64,000 nucleotides of DNA, from assembly GCF_001436315.1 (NCBI RefSeq), contig NZ_AYZA01000019.1, positions 24,189 to 88,188 of the forward strand, given 5' to 3'. Below the pieces are notes generated by a model, which saw nothing but the letters and a program-made list of their open reading frames with translations, searched no databases and was not told the DNA's origin. The stretch is from Ligilactobacillus aviarius subsp. aviarius DSM 20655. Lineage in GTDB: Bacteria > Bacillota > Bacilli > Lactobacillales > Lactobacillaceae. Shown piece after piece: positions 48,088 through 55,747 of the stretch. Both the position numbers and the translations under genes were made by a program. Within the stretch, counting starts at the first letter, position 1. Each line of letters starts with the position of its first letter.

Positions 48088-49197
48088 TTAGTACCAACCA
48101 CATTGTTCCCAGTGCTTTTGAGCGTTTACCCAGTTACCGTAACGACTTGCAACGTATTGGTTTGCAACCCGATCTTGGTTAGCTTGTGAGTAGTCGCCGT
48201 GTAAGTAACTTGCACTTAATTGGTAAGCACCGATGTATTGACCGTTGCGAGCACTGTAATTACCGCCTGATTCATGAGCAACGATCCATGCTTTTGCAGC
48301 AGCTTCTGAAGAATTGCTGTTGTTATTGTTGTTTGATTGTTGGTTGTTGTTATTAGCAGCTTGTTGTTGTGTGTTTTGTTGAGCAACTTGTTGCTTTTGT
48401 TGTTGCTGTTGAGCTTGTGCTTGTTGTGCGGCCCGTTGTTGAGCAGCCTTAGCCTTAGCATTTGCAGCAGCTTGAGCAGCGGCAGCTTCCTTAGCTTCTT
48501 GAGCCTTTTGAGCAGCGGCTTCTTCAGCTTGTTTTTGAGCAGCAGCTTGTTGTGCTTGTTGAGCAGCTTTTTCTTGTTGTTCTTTAGCGGCTTGAGCAGC
48601 AGCGGCTTGTTGTTGAGCTTCTTCTTGAGCTTTCTTAGCAGCAGCTTGTTCTTCAGCTTGCTTTTGGGCAGCGGCTTGAGCTTGTGCAGCTTGTTCTGCC
48701 TTTTCTTGTTGTTCCTTAGCAGCTTGAGCAGCGGCAGCTTCCTGTTGAGCTTTTTGAGCAGCAGCTTGTTGTGCGGCTTGTTCTTCAGCTTGCTTTTGAG
48801 CGGCAGCAGCTTGGGCAGCTAATTGTGCTTGTAATGCAGCTTGAGCTTGTGCAGCCTTTTGTTGAGCAGCTAATTGTGCTTGACGTTGTGCTGCTTGTTG
48901 TTGGGCAATTGCAGCTTGTTCTTGTTGAACTTGGGCTGCATTTGCTTGAGGTTGTTGAACTTGTTGTTCAGCGTTGTCATTTGTTGGGATGTTTAATTGT
49001 TCCCCAACTGTAATAAAGTTTACGTTTTGTAAATTGTTTGCTTTTTGAATTGCTTCAACTGTTGTGTTGAACTTTTGAGCAAGTTCTGAAACAGTGTCCC
49101 CTGCTTTAACTGATACTGTATCAGCATTAGCGGCTGTTCCTGCTGCAGCGATTCCTGAGAGGGCAGCAGCTGATACTAAAACTTTGTTTAACTTCAT
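48088..49197 (-). CDS. LysM protein with Apf-type C-terminal domain
   Basis: This secreted cell-wall protein (369 aa) has a signal peptide ending about ANA-26 and one LysM domain at 27-71 (VSVKAGDTVSELAQKF). A stretch of ~215 residues made almost only of Ala, Gln, Glu and Lys follows, likely a long coiled coil. The C-terminal domain (about 298-369) begins AWIVAHESGGNYSARNGQY and ends HWEQCGWY, as in the aggregation-promoting factors of lactobacilli. The HESGG Glu suggests a lysozyme-like fold, but enzymatic activity is not established. GGAG lies ahead of the start. It is monocistronic. Confidence 0.9.
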   Translation of the reverse strand: MKLNKVLVSAAALSGIAAAGTAANADTVSVKAGDTVSELAQKFNTTVEAIQKANNLQNVNFITVGEQLNIPTNDNAEQQVQQPQANAAQVQQEQAAIAQQQAAQRQAQLAAQQKAAQAQAALQAQLAAQAAAAQKQAEEQAAQQAAAQKAQQEAAAAQAAKEQQEKAEQAAQAQAAAQKQAEEQAAAKKAQEEAQQQAAAAQAAKEQQEKAAQQAQQAAAQKQAEEAAAQKAQEAKEAAAAQAAANAKAKAAQQRAAQQAQAQQQQQKQQVAQQNTQQQAANNNNQQSNNNNNSNSSEAAAKAWIVAHESGGNYSARNGQYIGAYQLSASYLHGDYSQANQDRVANQYVASRYGNWVNAQKHWEQCGWY

Positions 49198-49415
49198 GTA
49201 GAAAATTCACTCCTAAAAGATTTTTAATCTATCTAATATCTATCCATATAGTTCAAATCTATTGAACCGTCGTCTAAAAGTATAACTGACTAACATAACA
49301 ATAAGGTAGCAATAATGTTACTTTTTGATATTTTTTTGTAACATTTGTAACATTAAAGCATAAAATCTGATTAATAGGGTATAATGTTAAATAGAGTGAT
49401 ATGGAGGCGAATTTA

Positions 49416-49898
49416 ATGGATAAGAAGAACAATTTGAAATTATTGCTTGGAATCTCTGGATTAACAGCGGTTGCCGCCATGGGTTGGGAACATTATCGCA
49501 ATCATTATAATTTAGATAATCATTTGTCGTTTGCTGAAAAAAGCATTATCTTTTGGCAACGTAGGGTATATGACCAAAAGATCAAATTCTTTATTCGATT
49601 AAAGGCGCATAACTGGAATGAATTGTTACAGAATCGTGATCACTTCTTTGTATACATTGGAACGCGAAATAATCCGCAATGTTTAAGCTTTGCGCCGCGG
49701 CTGAGTTACGCTGCACAACAAGCAGGGAAAAATGTTTATTACTTAGATACAACAAAGGAAGCAACGAATCCGATTTTGCGTCATTTGCTTGAAGATTTAC
49801 AGGTAAAAAATCCGCCGGCATTGTTATGTGTTGATCATGGACGGATCATTCGGTATGACTTTGACGAAAAGATTACAGATTTTATTAATGCTCATTAA
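49416..49898 (+). CDS. Membrane-anchored thioredoxin-like protein with degenerate active site
   Basis: This 160-residue protein has an N-terminal membrane segment (LKLLLGISGLTAVAAMGW). From about residue 76 a thioredoxin-like domain follows: FFVYIGTRNNPQCLSFAPRL, then NVYYLDTT and the KNPPALLCV loop with a likely cis-Pro. It resembles bacteriocin-accessory thioredoxins, but the CxxC site reads NPQC (residues 86-89), so only one active-site Cys is left. I start at ATG 49416, because the upstream ATG contains the GGAGG itself. A bidirectional terminator follows. The function is unknown. Confidence 0.7.
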   Translation: MDKKNNLKLLLGISGLTAVAAMGWEHYRNHYNLDNHLSFAEKSIIFWQRRVYDQKIKFFIRLKAHNWNELLQNRDHFFVYIGTRNNPQCLSFAPRLSYAAQQAGKNVYYLDTTKEATNPILRHLLEDLQVKNPPALLCVDHGRIIRYDFDEKITDFINAH

Positions 49899-49902
49899 AA
49901 TT

Positions 49903-49938
49903 AAAACGGTTATGACAATTTTGCCATAACCGTCTTTG
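49903..49938. terminator. Convergent terminator
   Basis: ACGGTTATG (49906-49914) pairs perfectly with CATAACCGT (49925-49933). It lies between the thioredoxin-like gene and the opposing membrane-protein gene, with A- and T-rich flanks on both sides. Confidence 0.85.
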
Positions 49939-49943
49939 ATTTA

Positions 49944-50294
49944 TTACATTTTAAAAATAAACAGTCCGCTCAAGATCCCGCAAATAACTGCACCCATCAA
50001 AAATCCTAAGTCGATCCATGGATTTCCGACCAGATTAAAGAAGTTGCGCAGACAGACGATTCCTAAAATGATACATGAAATAAGAATTAATAAGTAAATA
50101 ATTTTAAGCGGGGCGTAGATCACGGTAATGACTACGGCCGCCGCAAATAATAGCGTTCTTAAATTGTGATACCACACAATGTTACCGAAAAAAACATCGC
50201 GATACGACAAATTCCGATCTTTGGGCATCGACTCAAATTTAAACATTGTTAAAAGTAGCCAAAAAACGTATAAAGCTACACCAACATATTTCAT
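49944..50294 (-). CDS. Small four-TM membrane protein, unknown
   Basis: This 116-residue protein is mostly membrane: segments lie at about 3-17, 46-62, 64-81 and 93-114, and the only long loop (18-45) is basic and aromatic. I do not recognise a family. GGAGAG lies ahead of the start. It ends at a shared terminator opposite the thioredoxin-like gene, and a perfect hairpin separates it from the nucleoside hydrolase gene, so it is alone on its transcript. Confidence 0.65.
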   Translation of the reverse strand: MKYVGVALYVFWLLLTMFKFESMPKDRNLSYRDVFFGNIVWYHNLRTLLFAAAVVITVIYAPLKIIYLLILISCIILGIVCLRNFFNLVGNPWIDLGFLMGAVICGILSGLFIFKM

Positions 50295-50373
50295 GATGGT
50301 TCTCTCCTCATGATTAAAATGACTTGTTATTTCACTTATTCATATAACATCTATTTAAGAATACCATATAAAA

Positions 50374-50400
50374 ACCGGCTTGCAAGTTCAGCAAGCCGGT
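50374..50400. terminator. Terminator of the nucleoside hydrolase gene
   Basis: A perfect 10-bp stem pairs ACCGGCTTGC (50374-50383) with GCAAGCCGGT (50391-50400). On the minus strand a T-run follows, as expected for the gene at 50411-51370. Confidence 0.92.
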
Positions 50401-50410
50401 AAGTTTTTGA

Positions 50411-51370
50411 TTAATGTTCTTTAAAGAAGACGGAAAGTTTGGTCATAAACATGTCCAAGAACCGGGGAACATCGACGTTCACGGCAACTTGGGTGGTTGT
50501 TGCCGGTTCATTTAACCGTTTCTCATCGCCAATCGTTCGCCCAGCATAAGCACCTTCAGTATCAACTTTCATATTTAAGTAAATGGTTTGTAAAAGACTT
50601 GGATCAACTGCCGCAGCAACTGCTAATGGATCATGCAATCCGCAGCCGTGAAGGTGAGGACTGGTGATTTTGTATGCGTTGATGTAGTAGTCAACGATAT
50701 CTGCGTATTTGGTAGCGGATGTTGTTCCGATTTCACGCCACTTTTGAGTTTCTTTTTTTGTAAGCAATGTCCGTAAAGTAACATCAAGGCCAACCATTGT
50801 TAATGGAAGTTTGCTGCGGAGAACTTGATCGGCAGCTGGCGGATCTTGGTTGATGTTAGCTTCGGTTACTGGGTTAACGTTTCCGGGAACGGTCAATGCG
50901 CCGCCCATTAACGTTACATGCCCGATCAAATCAATGATTTCAGGATCTTTTTCAATTGCGGCAGCAAGGTTCGTTAATGGACCGGTTGGAACGATCAACA
51001 ATTGACCTTGATATTTGTGCGCAGCTTCGATGTAAAAATCGATTCCGTTTTGGCTTTCAATTTTCCGCTTAGCGGTTGGTAATTCAACGTTGCCCACACC
51101 GTTCATTCCGTGAATCGTTTGACTGATCGGCATGACTTCAAAGTGATCCGTATGTGAAGAATGGGTTGCGCCGATGAAAACTGGAACTTCAGGATGTCCG
51201 AGCATTTCCAATAAATTAAGCGTGTTTTGGGCAGCTTCTTCAGGAACGATGTTTCCAAAAGAAGCAACGACGCCGATTAAGTCACATTCGGGAGTGGCGA
51301 GGGCATATGCGAGTGCTAAGGCGTCATCAACGCCGGTGTCGAGATCTAAAATCATTTTGTACTTAGCCAT
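50411..51370 (-). CDS. Nucleoside hydrolase (IUNH family)
   Basis: This enzyme is predicted to split ribonucleosides into base and ribose. The 319-residue protein has the Ca-binding signature LDLDTGVDDALALAYA at its start and VPTGPLTNLAAAIEKDPE. TEANINQDPPAADQVL is the substrate Asn/Asp region, and GLHDPLAVAAAVDP carries the His and the last Ca ligand. Specificity (uridine or purine) cannot be read. AAAGGAG precedes the start. It is divergent from an ABC importer operon, which may deliver its substrate, but that link is inference. Confidence 0.93.
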   Translation of the reverse strand: MAKYKMILDLDTGVDDALALAYALATPECDLIGVVASFGNIVPEEAAQNTLNLLEMLGHPEVPVFIGATHSSHTDHFEVMPISQTIHGMNGVGNVELPTAKRKIESQNGIDFYIEAAHKYQGQLLIVPTGPLTNLAAAIEKDPEIIDLIGHVTLMGGALTVPGNVNPVTEANINQDPPAADQVLRSKLPLTMVGLDVTLRTLLTKKETQKWREIGTTSATKYADIVDYYINAYKITSPHLHGCGLHDPLAVAAAVDPSLLQTIYLNMKVDTEGAYAGRTIGDEKRLNEPATTTQVAVNVDVPRFLDMFMTKLSVFFKEH

Positions 51371-51676
51371 GAAAAGTTCTCCTTTAGTATTTGATATTTG
51401 ATTTTATTTTAGCAGAAGTGAAGCCTAATTGGAGAGACTTTTTTCTGGATTTTTTGGAGCGGACCAATTATTAAAATGGAAATCGGATTGTTCAGGAAAA
51501 GACGAATAATTTGTAAGAGGGTTATATTGCGTAAAATTTACTTAAAATGATGAATTTTTTACGAATTTTATATTGATTATTTTGGAATAATTGATACAAT
51601 TTGTTGTAGTTAAATGATTAACAATCATCATATTTTGTGGATATTAGCGGATCCGCGTAAAGGAGAAAGTAACAGA
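51371..51676. other. Divergent control region: nucleoside hydrolase / ABC importer
   Basis: This 306-nt gap holds the importer promoter TTGATT (51573-51578) and TACAAT (51595-51600), 16 nt apart. Downstream of the expected RNA start lie two dyads: ATGATT-aac-AATCAT (51614-51628) and the perfect 10-mer palindrome GCGGATCCGC (51647-51656), just before AAAGGAGAAAG. Either could bind a repressor. The left part carries the minus-strand ribosome binding site but no promoter that I can call. No gene is seen inside. Confidence 0.65.
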
Positions 51677-52753
51677 ATGATTGAAGTTTCAAACCTCAAT
51701 AAGACATATGAGAACGGATATGAAGCATTGAAAAATGTTAATTTTTCAGTGGAAAAAGGTGAATTAGTTTGCTTATTAGGCCCAAGTGGTTGTGGTAAGT
51801 CAACATTGCTTAATATCATTTCAGGTTTGCTTGATGCAACCTCAGGTGATGTGAAATTTGAAGGAAAATCAGTTCTTGATGTTGCCCCAGAAAACCGGGA
51901 CATTGGTTTTGTATTTCAAAATTATGCATTATTCCCGCATATGACAGCTGAAGAAAACGTAATGTTTCCATTAACTGTTGGTAAAAATAAAAAAGCGAAA
52001 GCCGAAGCACGTGAAATTGCACAAAAATATATGGAATTAACTCATATTACCGATATTGCGAAGAAGAAGCCGGGCCAGTTATCCGGTGGACAGCAACAAC
52101 GGGTTGCAATTGCACGTGCTCTTGTTCAACAACCGAAAGTTCTTTTAATGGACGAACCGTTGAGTAACTTGGATGCACGGTTACGGCTTCAAATTCGGGA
52201 AGAAATTCGGGCATTGGTTAAGGAAGTTGGAATCACAACGATTTTCGTTACTCACGACCAGGAAGAAGCTCTTTCAATCGGTGATCGGATCATCTTACTT
52301 AACAATGGGGTCGTTCAACAAGCGGATAAGGGACAAAACCTTTACCTTGATCCAGCCAATCAATTTGTTGCCAACTTTATCGGTAATCCGGTAATTGACT
52401 TGTTTGATGTTCAATTCGATGGTAATCAATTCAATAATGAACATTTCAACTTGTTAGCTGAACGCTTAGCAGATGGTAAGTTGAAACAAAAGTTAGCTGC
52501 TGGTGATTATGTGATTGGAATCCGGCCGGAAAACTTGCAACCGTCAACGGCTGAAATGGCAGATTTCACAATTAAGGTTGATGATATTGAATTGATCGGC
52601 CGGGAACGGATCTTGAAGTTCTACTTTGGCGATAAGCAGTACCGGTCATTAGTTGATATCGAAGATCAAATCGGAGCGGGTGATGAAGTCAATTTACGGT
52701 TTGATATGAAGAAAGCATTTATCTTTAACAAGGATGGAGAGCGGGTATATTAA
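51677..52753 (+). CDS. ABC importer ATPase (UgpC/PotA/MsmK type)
   Basis: This is the nucleotide-binding subunit of an importer, 358 aa. Walker A is GPSGCGKSTLL, the Q-loop is in VFQNYALFPHM, the signature is LSGGQQQRVAIARAL, Walker B is VLLMDEPLSNLD and the switch His is in VTHDQEEA. A C-terminal TOBE-type domain (from about 240, with GIRPENLQPS) places it in the carbohydrate/glycerol phosphate/polyamine group. ATG 51677 was chosen, with AAAGGAG upstream; the open frame extends 21 codons further without such a site. Two permeases follow directly. Confidence 0.93.
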   Translation: MIEVSNLNKTYENGYEALKNVNFSVEKGELVCLLGPSGCGKSTLLNIISGLLDATSGDVKFEGKSVLDVAPENRDIGFVFQNYALFPHMTAEENVMFPLTVGKNKKAKAEAREIAQKYMELTHITDIAKKKPGQLSGGQQQRVAIARALVQQPKVLLMDEPLSNLDARLRLQIREEIRALVKEVGITTIFVTHDQEEALSIGDRIILLNNGVVQQADKGQNLYLDPANQFVANFIGNPVIDLFDVQFDGNQFNNEHFNLLAERLADGKLKQKLAAGDYVIGIRPENLQPSTAEMADFTIKVDDIELIGRERILKFYFGDKQYRSLVDIEDQIGAGDEVNLRFDMKKAFIFNKDGERVY

Positions 52754-52755
52754 AA

Positions 52756-53634
52756 ATGAAAAATAAACGGCGAAAAAATCAATGGAGCGCATGGTGGTTC
52801 CTTGGACCAGCTCTTTTAGGAATTATCCTTTTTAGTGTTTTCCCAATTTTACGGGCATTGGTAATGAGTTTTCAATCTGGTTCATTAATTTCAATGCACT
52901 GGACAGGGTTGAGCAACTATAAATATGTAATTCAAGATCCGTACTTTGCGAAGGCACTTCAAAATACCGCTTTGTATGCCTTTACGGTTGTTCCAATCGG
53001 AATGGTGATCTCAATTGCGATTGCATGGAACTTATTTAACCGGATCAAGCATTCGAAGTTCTTTGAAGCATTATTCTTCATGCCATACGTTACAAGTACG
53101 ATTGCGATTGGAATCGTCTTCCGTTACATTTTCAACGGGCAGTACGGGTTATTGAACTATATTTTACGATTCTTCCATTTAGGAACCCCGAACTGGTTAG
53201 ATAACCCTAGCATGAACATGATCACCGTGATCATCTTTGGGGTTTGGCTCAGCTTAGCGTTTAACATTGTTATTTTGATGTCAGCTTTACGGGGAATTGA
53301 TCCGCAACACTACACGATTGCCAAGATGTACGGGGCAAGCGATTCGGAAATGTTCTTCCGGATCACCTTGCCGCAATTGATCCCAACCTTAGCATTCCTG
53401 TTGACTGTGAACTTGATCAGTGCGTTCAAAGTATATACATCAATTTATGCTTTGTTTAACGGGCAACCGGGAATCGCGGGCAGTGCGATGACGGCGGTTT
53501 ACTACATCTTCAACAAGTTCCAGACAGTTGGAACTCCAGGGGTCGCAATGGCCGCAACCGTCTTACTGTTCTTGATAATTTTAGTTGTATCATTCCTTCA
53601 AAATAAGTTATTGAATAAGGTGGGTCGCAGATGA
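52756..53634 (+). CDS. ABC importer permease, UgpA-like
   Basis: This membrane subunit of 292 aa has six hydrophobic segments and the BPD_transp_1 pattern. The EAA loop, which contacts the ATPase, is seen as YTIAKMYGASDSEMFFRITLP. The N-terminus (WSAWWFLGPALLGIILFSVFPI) is typical of UgpA/MalF-type sugar or glycerol-phosphate permeases. It starts 2 nt after the ATPase stop and overlaps the next permease by 4 nt (ATGA). Confidence 0.92.
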   Translation: MKNKRRKNQWSAWWFLGPALLGIILFSVFPILRALVMSFQSGSLISMHWTGLSNYKYVIQDPYFAKALQNTALYAFTVVPIGMVISIAIAWNLFNRIKHSKFFEALFFMPYVTSTIAIGIVFRYIFNGQYGLLNYILRFFHLGTPNWLDNPSMNMITVIIFGVWLSLAFNIVILMSALRGIDPQHYTIAKMYGASDSEMFFRITLPQLIPTLAFLLTVNLISAFKVYTSIYALFNGQPGIAGSAMTAVYYIFNKFQTVGTPGVAMAATVLLFLIILVVSFLQNKLLNKVGRR

Positions 53635-54449
53635 AAAAAGTTACCGGCGTAATTACGTGGATTTTTATCATTCTTCTAAGTATCATTACGGTTTTCCCGT
53701 TTATTTACATGGTCCTTGGCGGATTGATGTCCTATGCAGAAACAACAAGTATTCCACCAACGATCATTCCGCATCATTTACACTTTGAAAACTACGTGCA
53801 AGTCTTCCATCAGGCACCATTTTTGAAGTATTTCTGGAATACGTTGTTAACATCGTCAATTGATACCGTGTGTGTATTGATTACTTCATTGTTTGCTGCA
53901 TTTGCATTAACAAGTTTAGATTTCAAAGGCAAAAAAGCCATTAAGATCTTGATGATCTCATTGTTGATGGTTCCTTCAGAAGCAATCATTTTCACAAACT
54001 ACAATACGATTGCTAAGTGGGGCTTATTGAACACCTATGTTGGATTGTTCTTACCATTTACAACGAGTGTCTTCTATATCTACTACTTAAACAGTTACTT
54101 CCAAGGAATTCCGCGCAGCATTTACCAAGCAGCCAAGATCAGCGGGGCAAGCAACTGGCAATATGTATGGAAGATTTTAGTTCCAATGTCAAAGCCGGCA
54201 TTAACGACGGTGGGGTTACTTTCATTCATCGCCGGCTGGAATTCATTCCTCTGGCCATTATTGGTAACGAATAATGATAATATGCGGCTGTTGAACAACG
54301 GGCTAGCCAACTTCGCATCTGATGGCGGGGCCCAAACGCAGTTGCAATTGGCAGCAGCCACATTAACCGTTATCCCGATTTTGATCATCTACTTCATCTT
54401 TAGAAAGCAAATTATTCAGGGGGTTACACGTGATGGTCTTAAAGGATAA
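53631..54449 (+). CDS. ABC importer permease, UgpE-like
   Basis: This is the second membrane subunit (272 aa) with six hydrophobic segments. The EAA-loop sequence is YQAAKISGASNWQYVWKILVPMSKPAL, and PFIYMVLGGLMSYAETT lies near the start, as in UgpE/MalG proteins. It overlaps the first permease by 4 nt and the downstream metallo-hydrolase gene by about 17 nt, showing that the hydrolase belongs to the importer operon. Confidence 0.92.
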   Translation: MKKVTGVITWIFIILLSIITVFPFIYMVLGGLMSYAETTSIPPTIIPHHLHFENYVQVFHQAPFLKYFWNTLLTSSIDTVCVLITSLFAAFALTSLDFKGKKAIKILMISLLMVPSEAIIFTNYNTIAKWGLLNTYVGLFLPFTTSVFYIYYLNSYFQGIPRSIYQAAKISGASNWQYVWKILVPMSKPALTTVGLLSFIAGWNSFLWPLLVTNNDNMRLLNNGLANFASDGGAQTQLQLAAATLTVIPILIIYFIFRKQIIQGVTRDGLKG

Positions 54450-55719
54450 GCAAACACGCGTAACTTACCATAAAGGGGTCGATACGATTGGCGGAACAAA
54501 TATTGAAATTGCGTATGGGGATGCGCATATTTTCTTCGACTTGGGAACCGAGTATCGGCCAGAACTCGATTTGCCGGATGAATCTTATCAAACCCTGATT
54601 CAAAATCATTTGATTTCAGAATTGGATGATTTTTATGATGAACATTTGACGGGAGCACCGCGGTGGAAAGGAAAGTTTCAACACAGCGCGGCGTTTATCT
54701 CACATTTGCATTTAGATCATACTAAAATGGTAAATTTTGTTGATCAGCGCATTCCGGTTTACAGTACTCCGGCAACAATCAAGTTGTTGAAACGGCTAAA
54801 CCGGGATGGTAATTTTCTGCTTCCGGCAGCTGGGCATCCGAAAGAATACCTACGGCCGTTGACCGAATTGCCGGTTCATCACAAAGTAAAGGTCGGCGAG
54901 ATCGAGGTCGAATTTTATCCCGTTGATCATGATGCCGATGGTGCAGTTGCGTTCTTGATCCATACACCGGATGCATTTATCGTTTATACCGGTGATTTAC
55001 GGTTACACGGATATCATCCGGAATGGACGCGGGCAATGATGAAGGCGGCTGTGGGATGCGATCTGCTGATCAGCGAAGGCGTGGGGGTCAGCTTCCCGCA
55101 AGATTTGGATAAGCCGCGCAAACCGTGGAGTGAACAGCTTTTGATTGAAAAGCTGGTTGATCTTGTTAAAAATGCCGCTGGACGGCCGACGACCTTTAAC
55201 ACCTATCCGGGGAATATCAGTCGGTTAGAAGCAATTTGTGATGCACAACCGCGGACAGTCGTTTTAACAGCTGACCGGGCATGGCTGCTTCAACAGATTA
55301 CGGGACGGAAGGTCAACTATTATTACTCGCCGTCCGCCAAGCCACTTCCAGAACTTGATCCAAGTTTGGAAGTTGATTACCAAACCCTTTTGGCTGATAA
55401 GGGGACGTATTTGTGGCAGGTTGAAGATCATTTCGAAAATCTGCAACCAAATACCTTGTACATTCATAGTGATGCGGAACCGCTGGGCGACTTTGATCCG
55501 GCATATCAAAAGTTCCTTGATATGTTAGCGGCCCATCACGTTGAATTTGTTCGGCTCGCATGTTCGGGGCATGCAACGGCAGCCGAGCTGGATGAAATCG
55601 TTGCGGGCATCAAGCCGCAATTATTGACCCCCATTCATAGTTTTCATCCAGAAAATTTGAAAAACCCGTTTGGAAGTCGTGTTTTACCGCAAAATGGGCA
55701 AACGCTCGTTTTGCATTAA
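54433..55719 (+). CDS. RNase J-like metallo-beta-lactamase fold hydrolase in the importer operon
   Basis: This 428-residue cytosolic protein has the MBL metal motif SHLHLDH (His 91, His 93, Asp 95, His 96). Further ligands appear in VDHDADGAVAF and YTGDLRLHG. A middle part looks like a beta-CASP insert (TFNTYPGNISRLEAICDAQP). The C-terminal CSGHATAAELDEIVAGIKP and LTPIHSFHPE match the RNase J pattern. It is shorter than RNase J (~555 aa). It probably cleaves a phosphodiester, but whether in RNA or a small imported molecule is unknown. GGGGG lies 9 nt before ATG 54433. Confidence 0.8.
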   Translation: MVLKDKQTRVTYHKGVDTIGGTNIEIAYGDAHIFFDLGTEYRPELDLPDESYQTLIQNHLISELDDFYDEHLTGAPRWKGKFQHSAAFISHLHLDHTKMVNFVDQRIPVYSTPATIKLLKRLNRDGNFLLPAAGHPKEYLRPLTELPVHHKVKVGEIEVEFYPVDHDADGAVAFLIHTPDAFIVYTGDLRLHGYHPEWTRAMMKAAVGCDLLISEGVGVSFPQDLDKPRKPWSEQLLIEKLVDLVKNAAGRPTTFNTYPGNISRLEAICDAQPRTVVLTADRAWLLQQITGRKVNYYYSPSAKPLPELDPSLEVDYQTLLADKGTYLWQVEDHFENLQPNTLYIHSDAEPLGDFDPAYQKFLDMLAAHHVEFVRLACSGHATAAELDEIVAGIKPQLLTPIHSFHPENLKNPFGSRVLPQNGQTLVLH

Positions 55720-55747
55720 ACAAAAAATTTTAAGGAGGAGAGCTTTT

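Noticed and set aside
48337-48822. Plus-strand open frame of Leu/Ser-rich, membrane-like sequence
   Set aside because: It is the antisense shadow of the Ala/Gln repeats of the Apf-like gene; the composition follows from the opposite strand, and there is no ribosome binding site.
48400-48900. Short tandem repeats that might suggest a CRISPR array
   Set aside because: There are no regular spacers; the repeats are codon-level repeats of Ala/Gln units within an open frame.
51614-51676. Upstream ATG for the ABC ATPase
   Set aside because: It would start inside the leader dyads without a ribosome binding site, and the added residues do not fit the family.
54433-55719. Calling the MBL protein a full RNase J
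   Set aside because: It is over 100 residues shorter and sits in a transporter operon; the resemblance covers the core motifs only.
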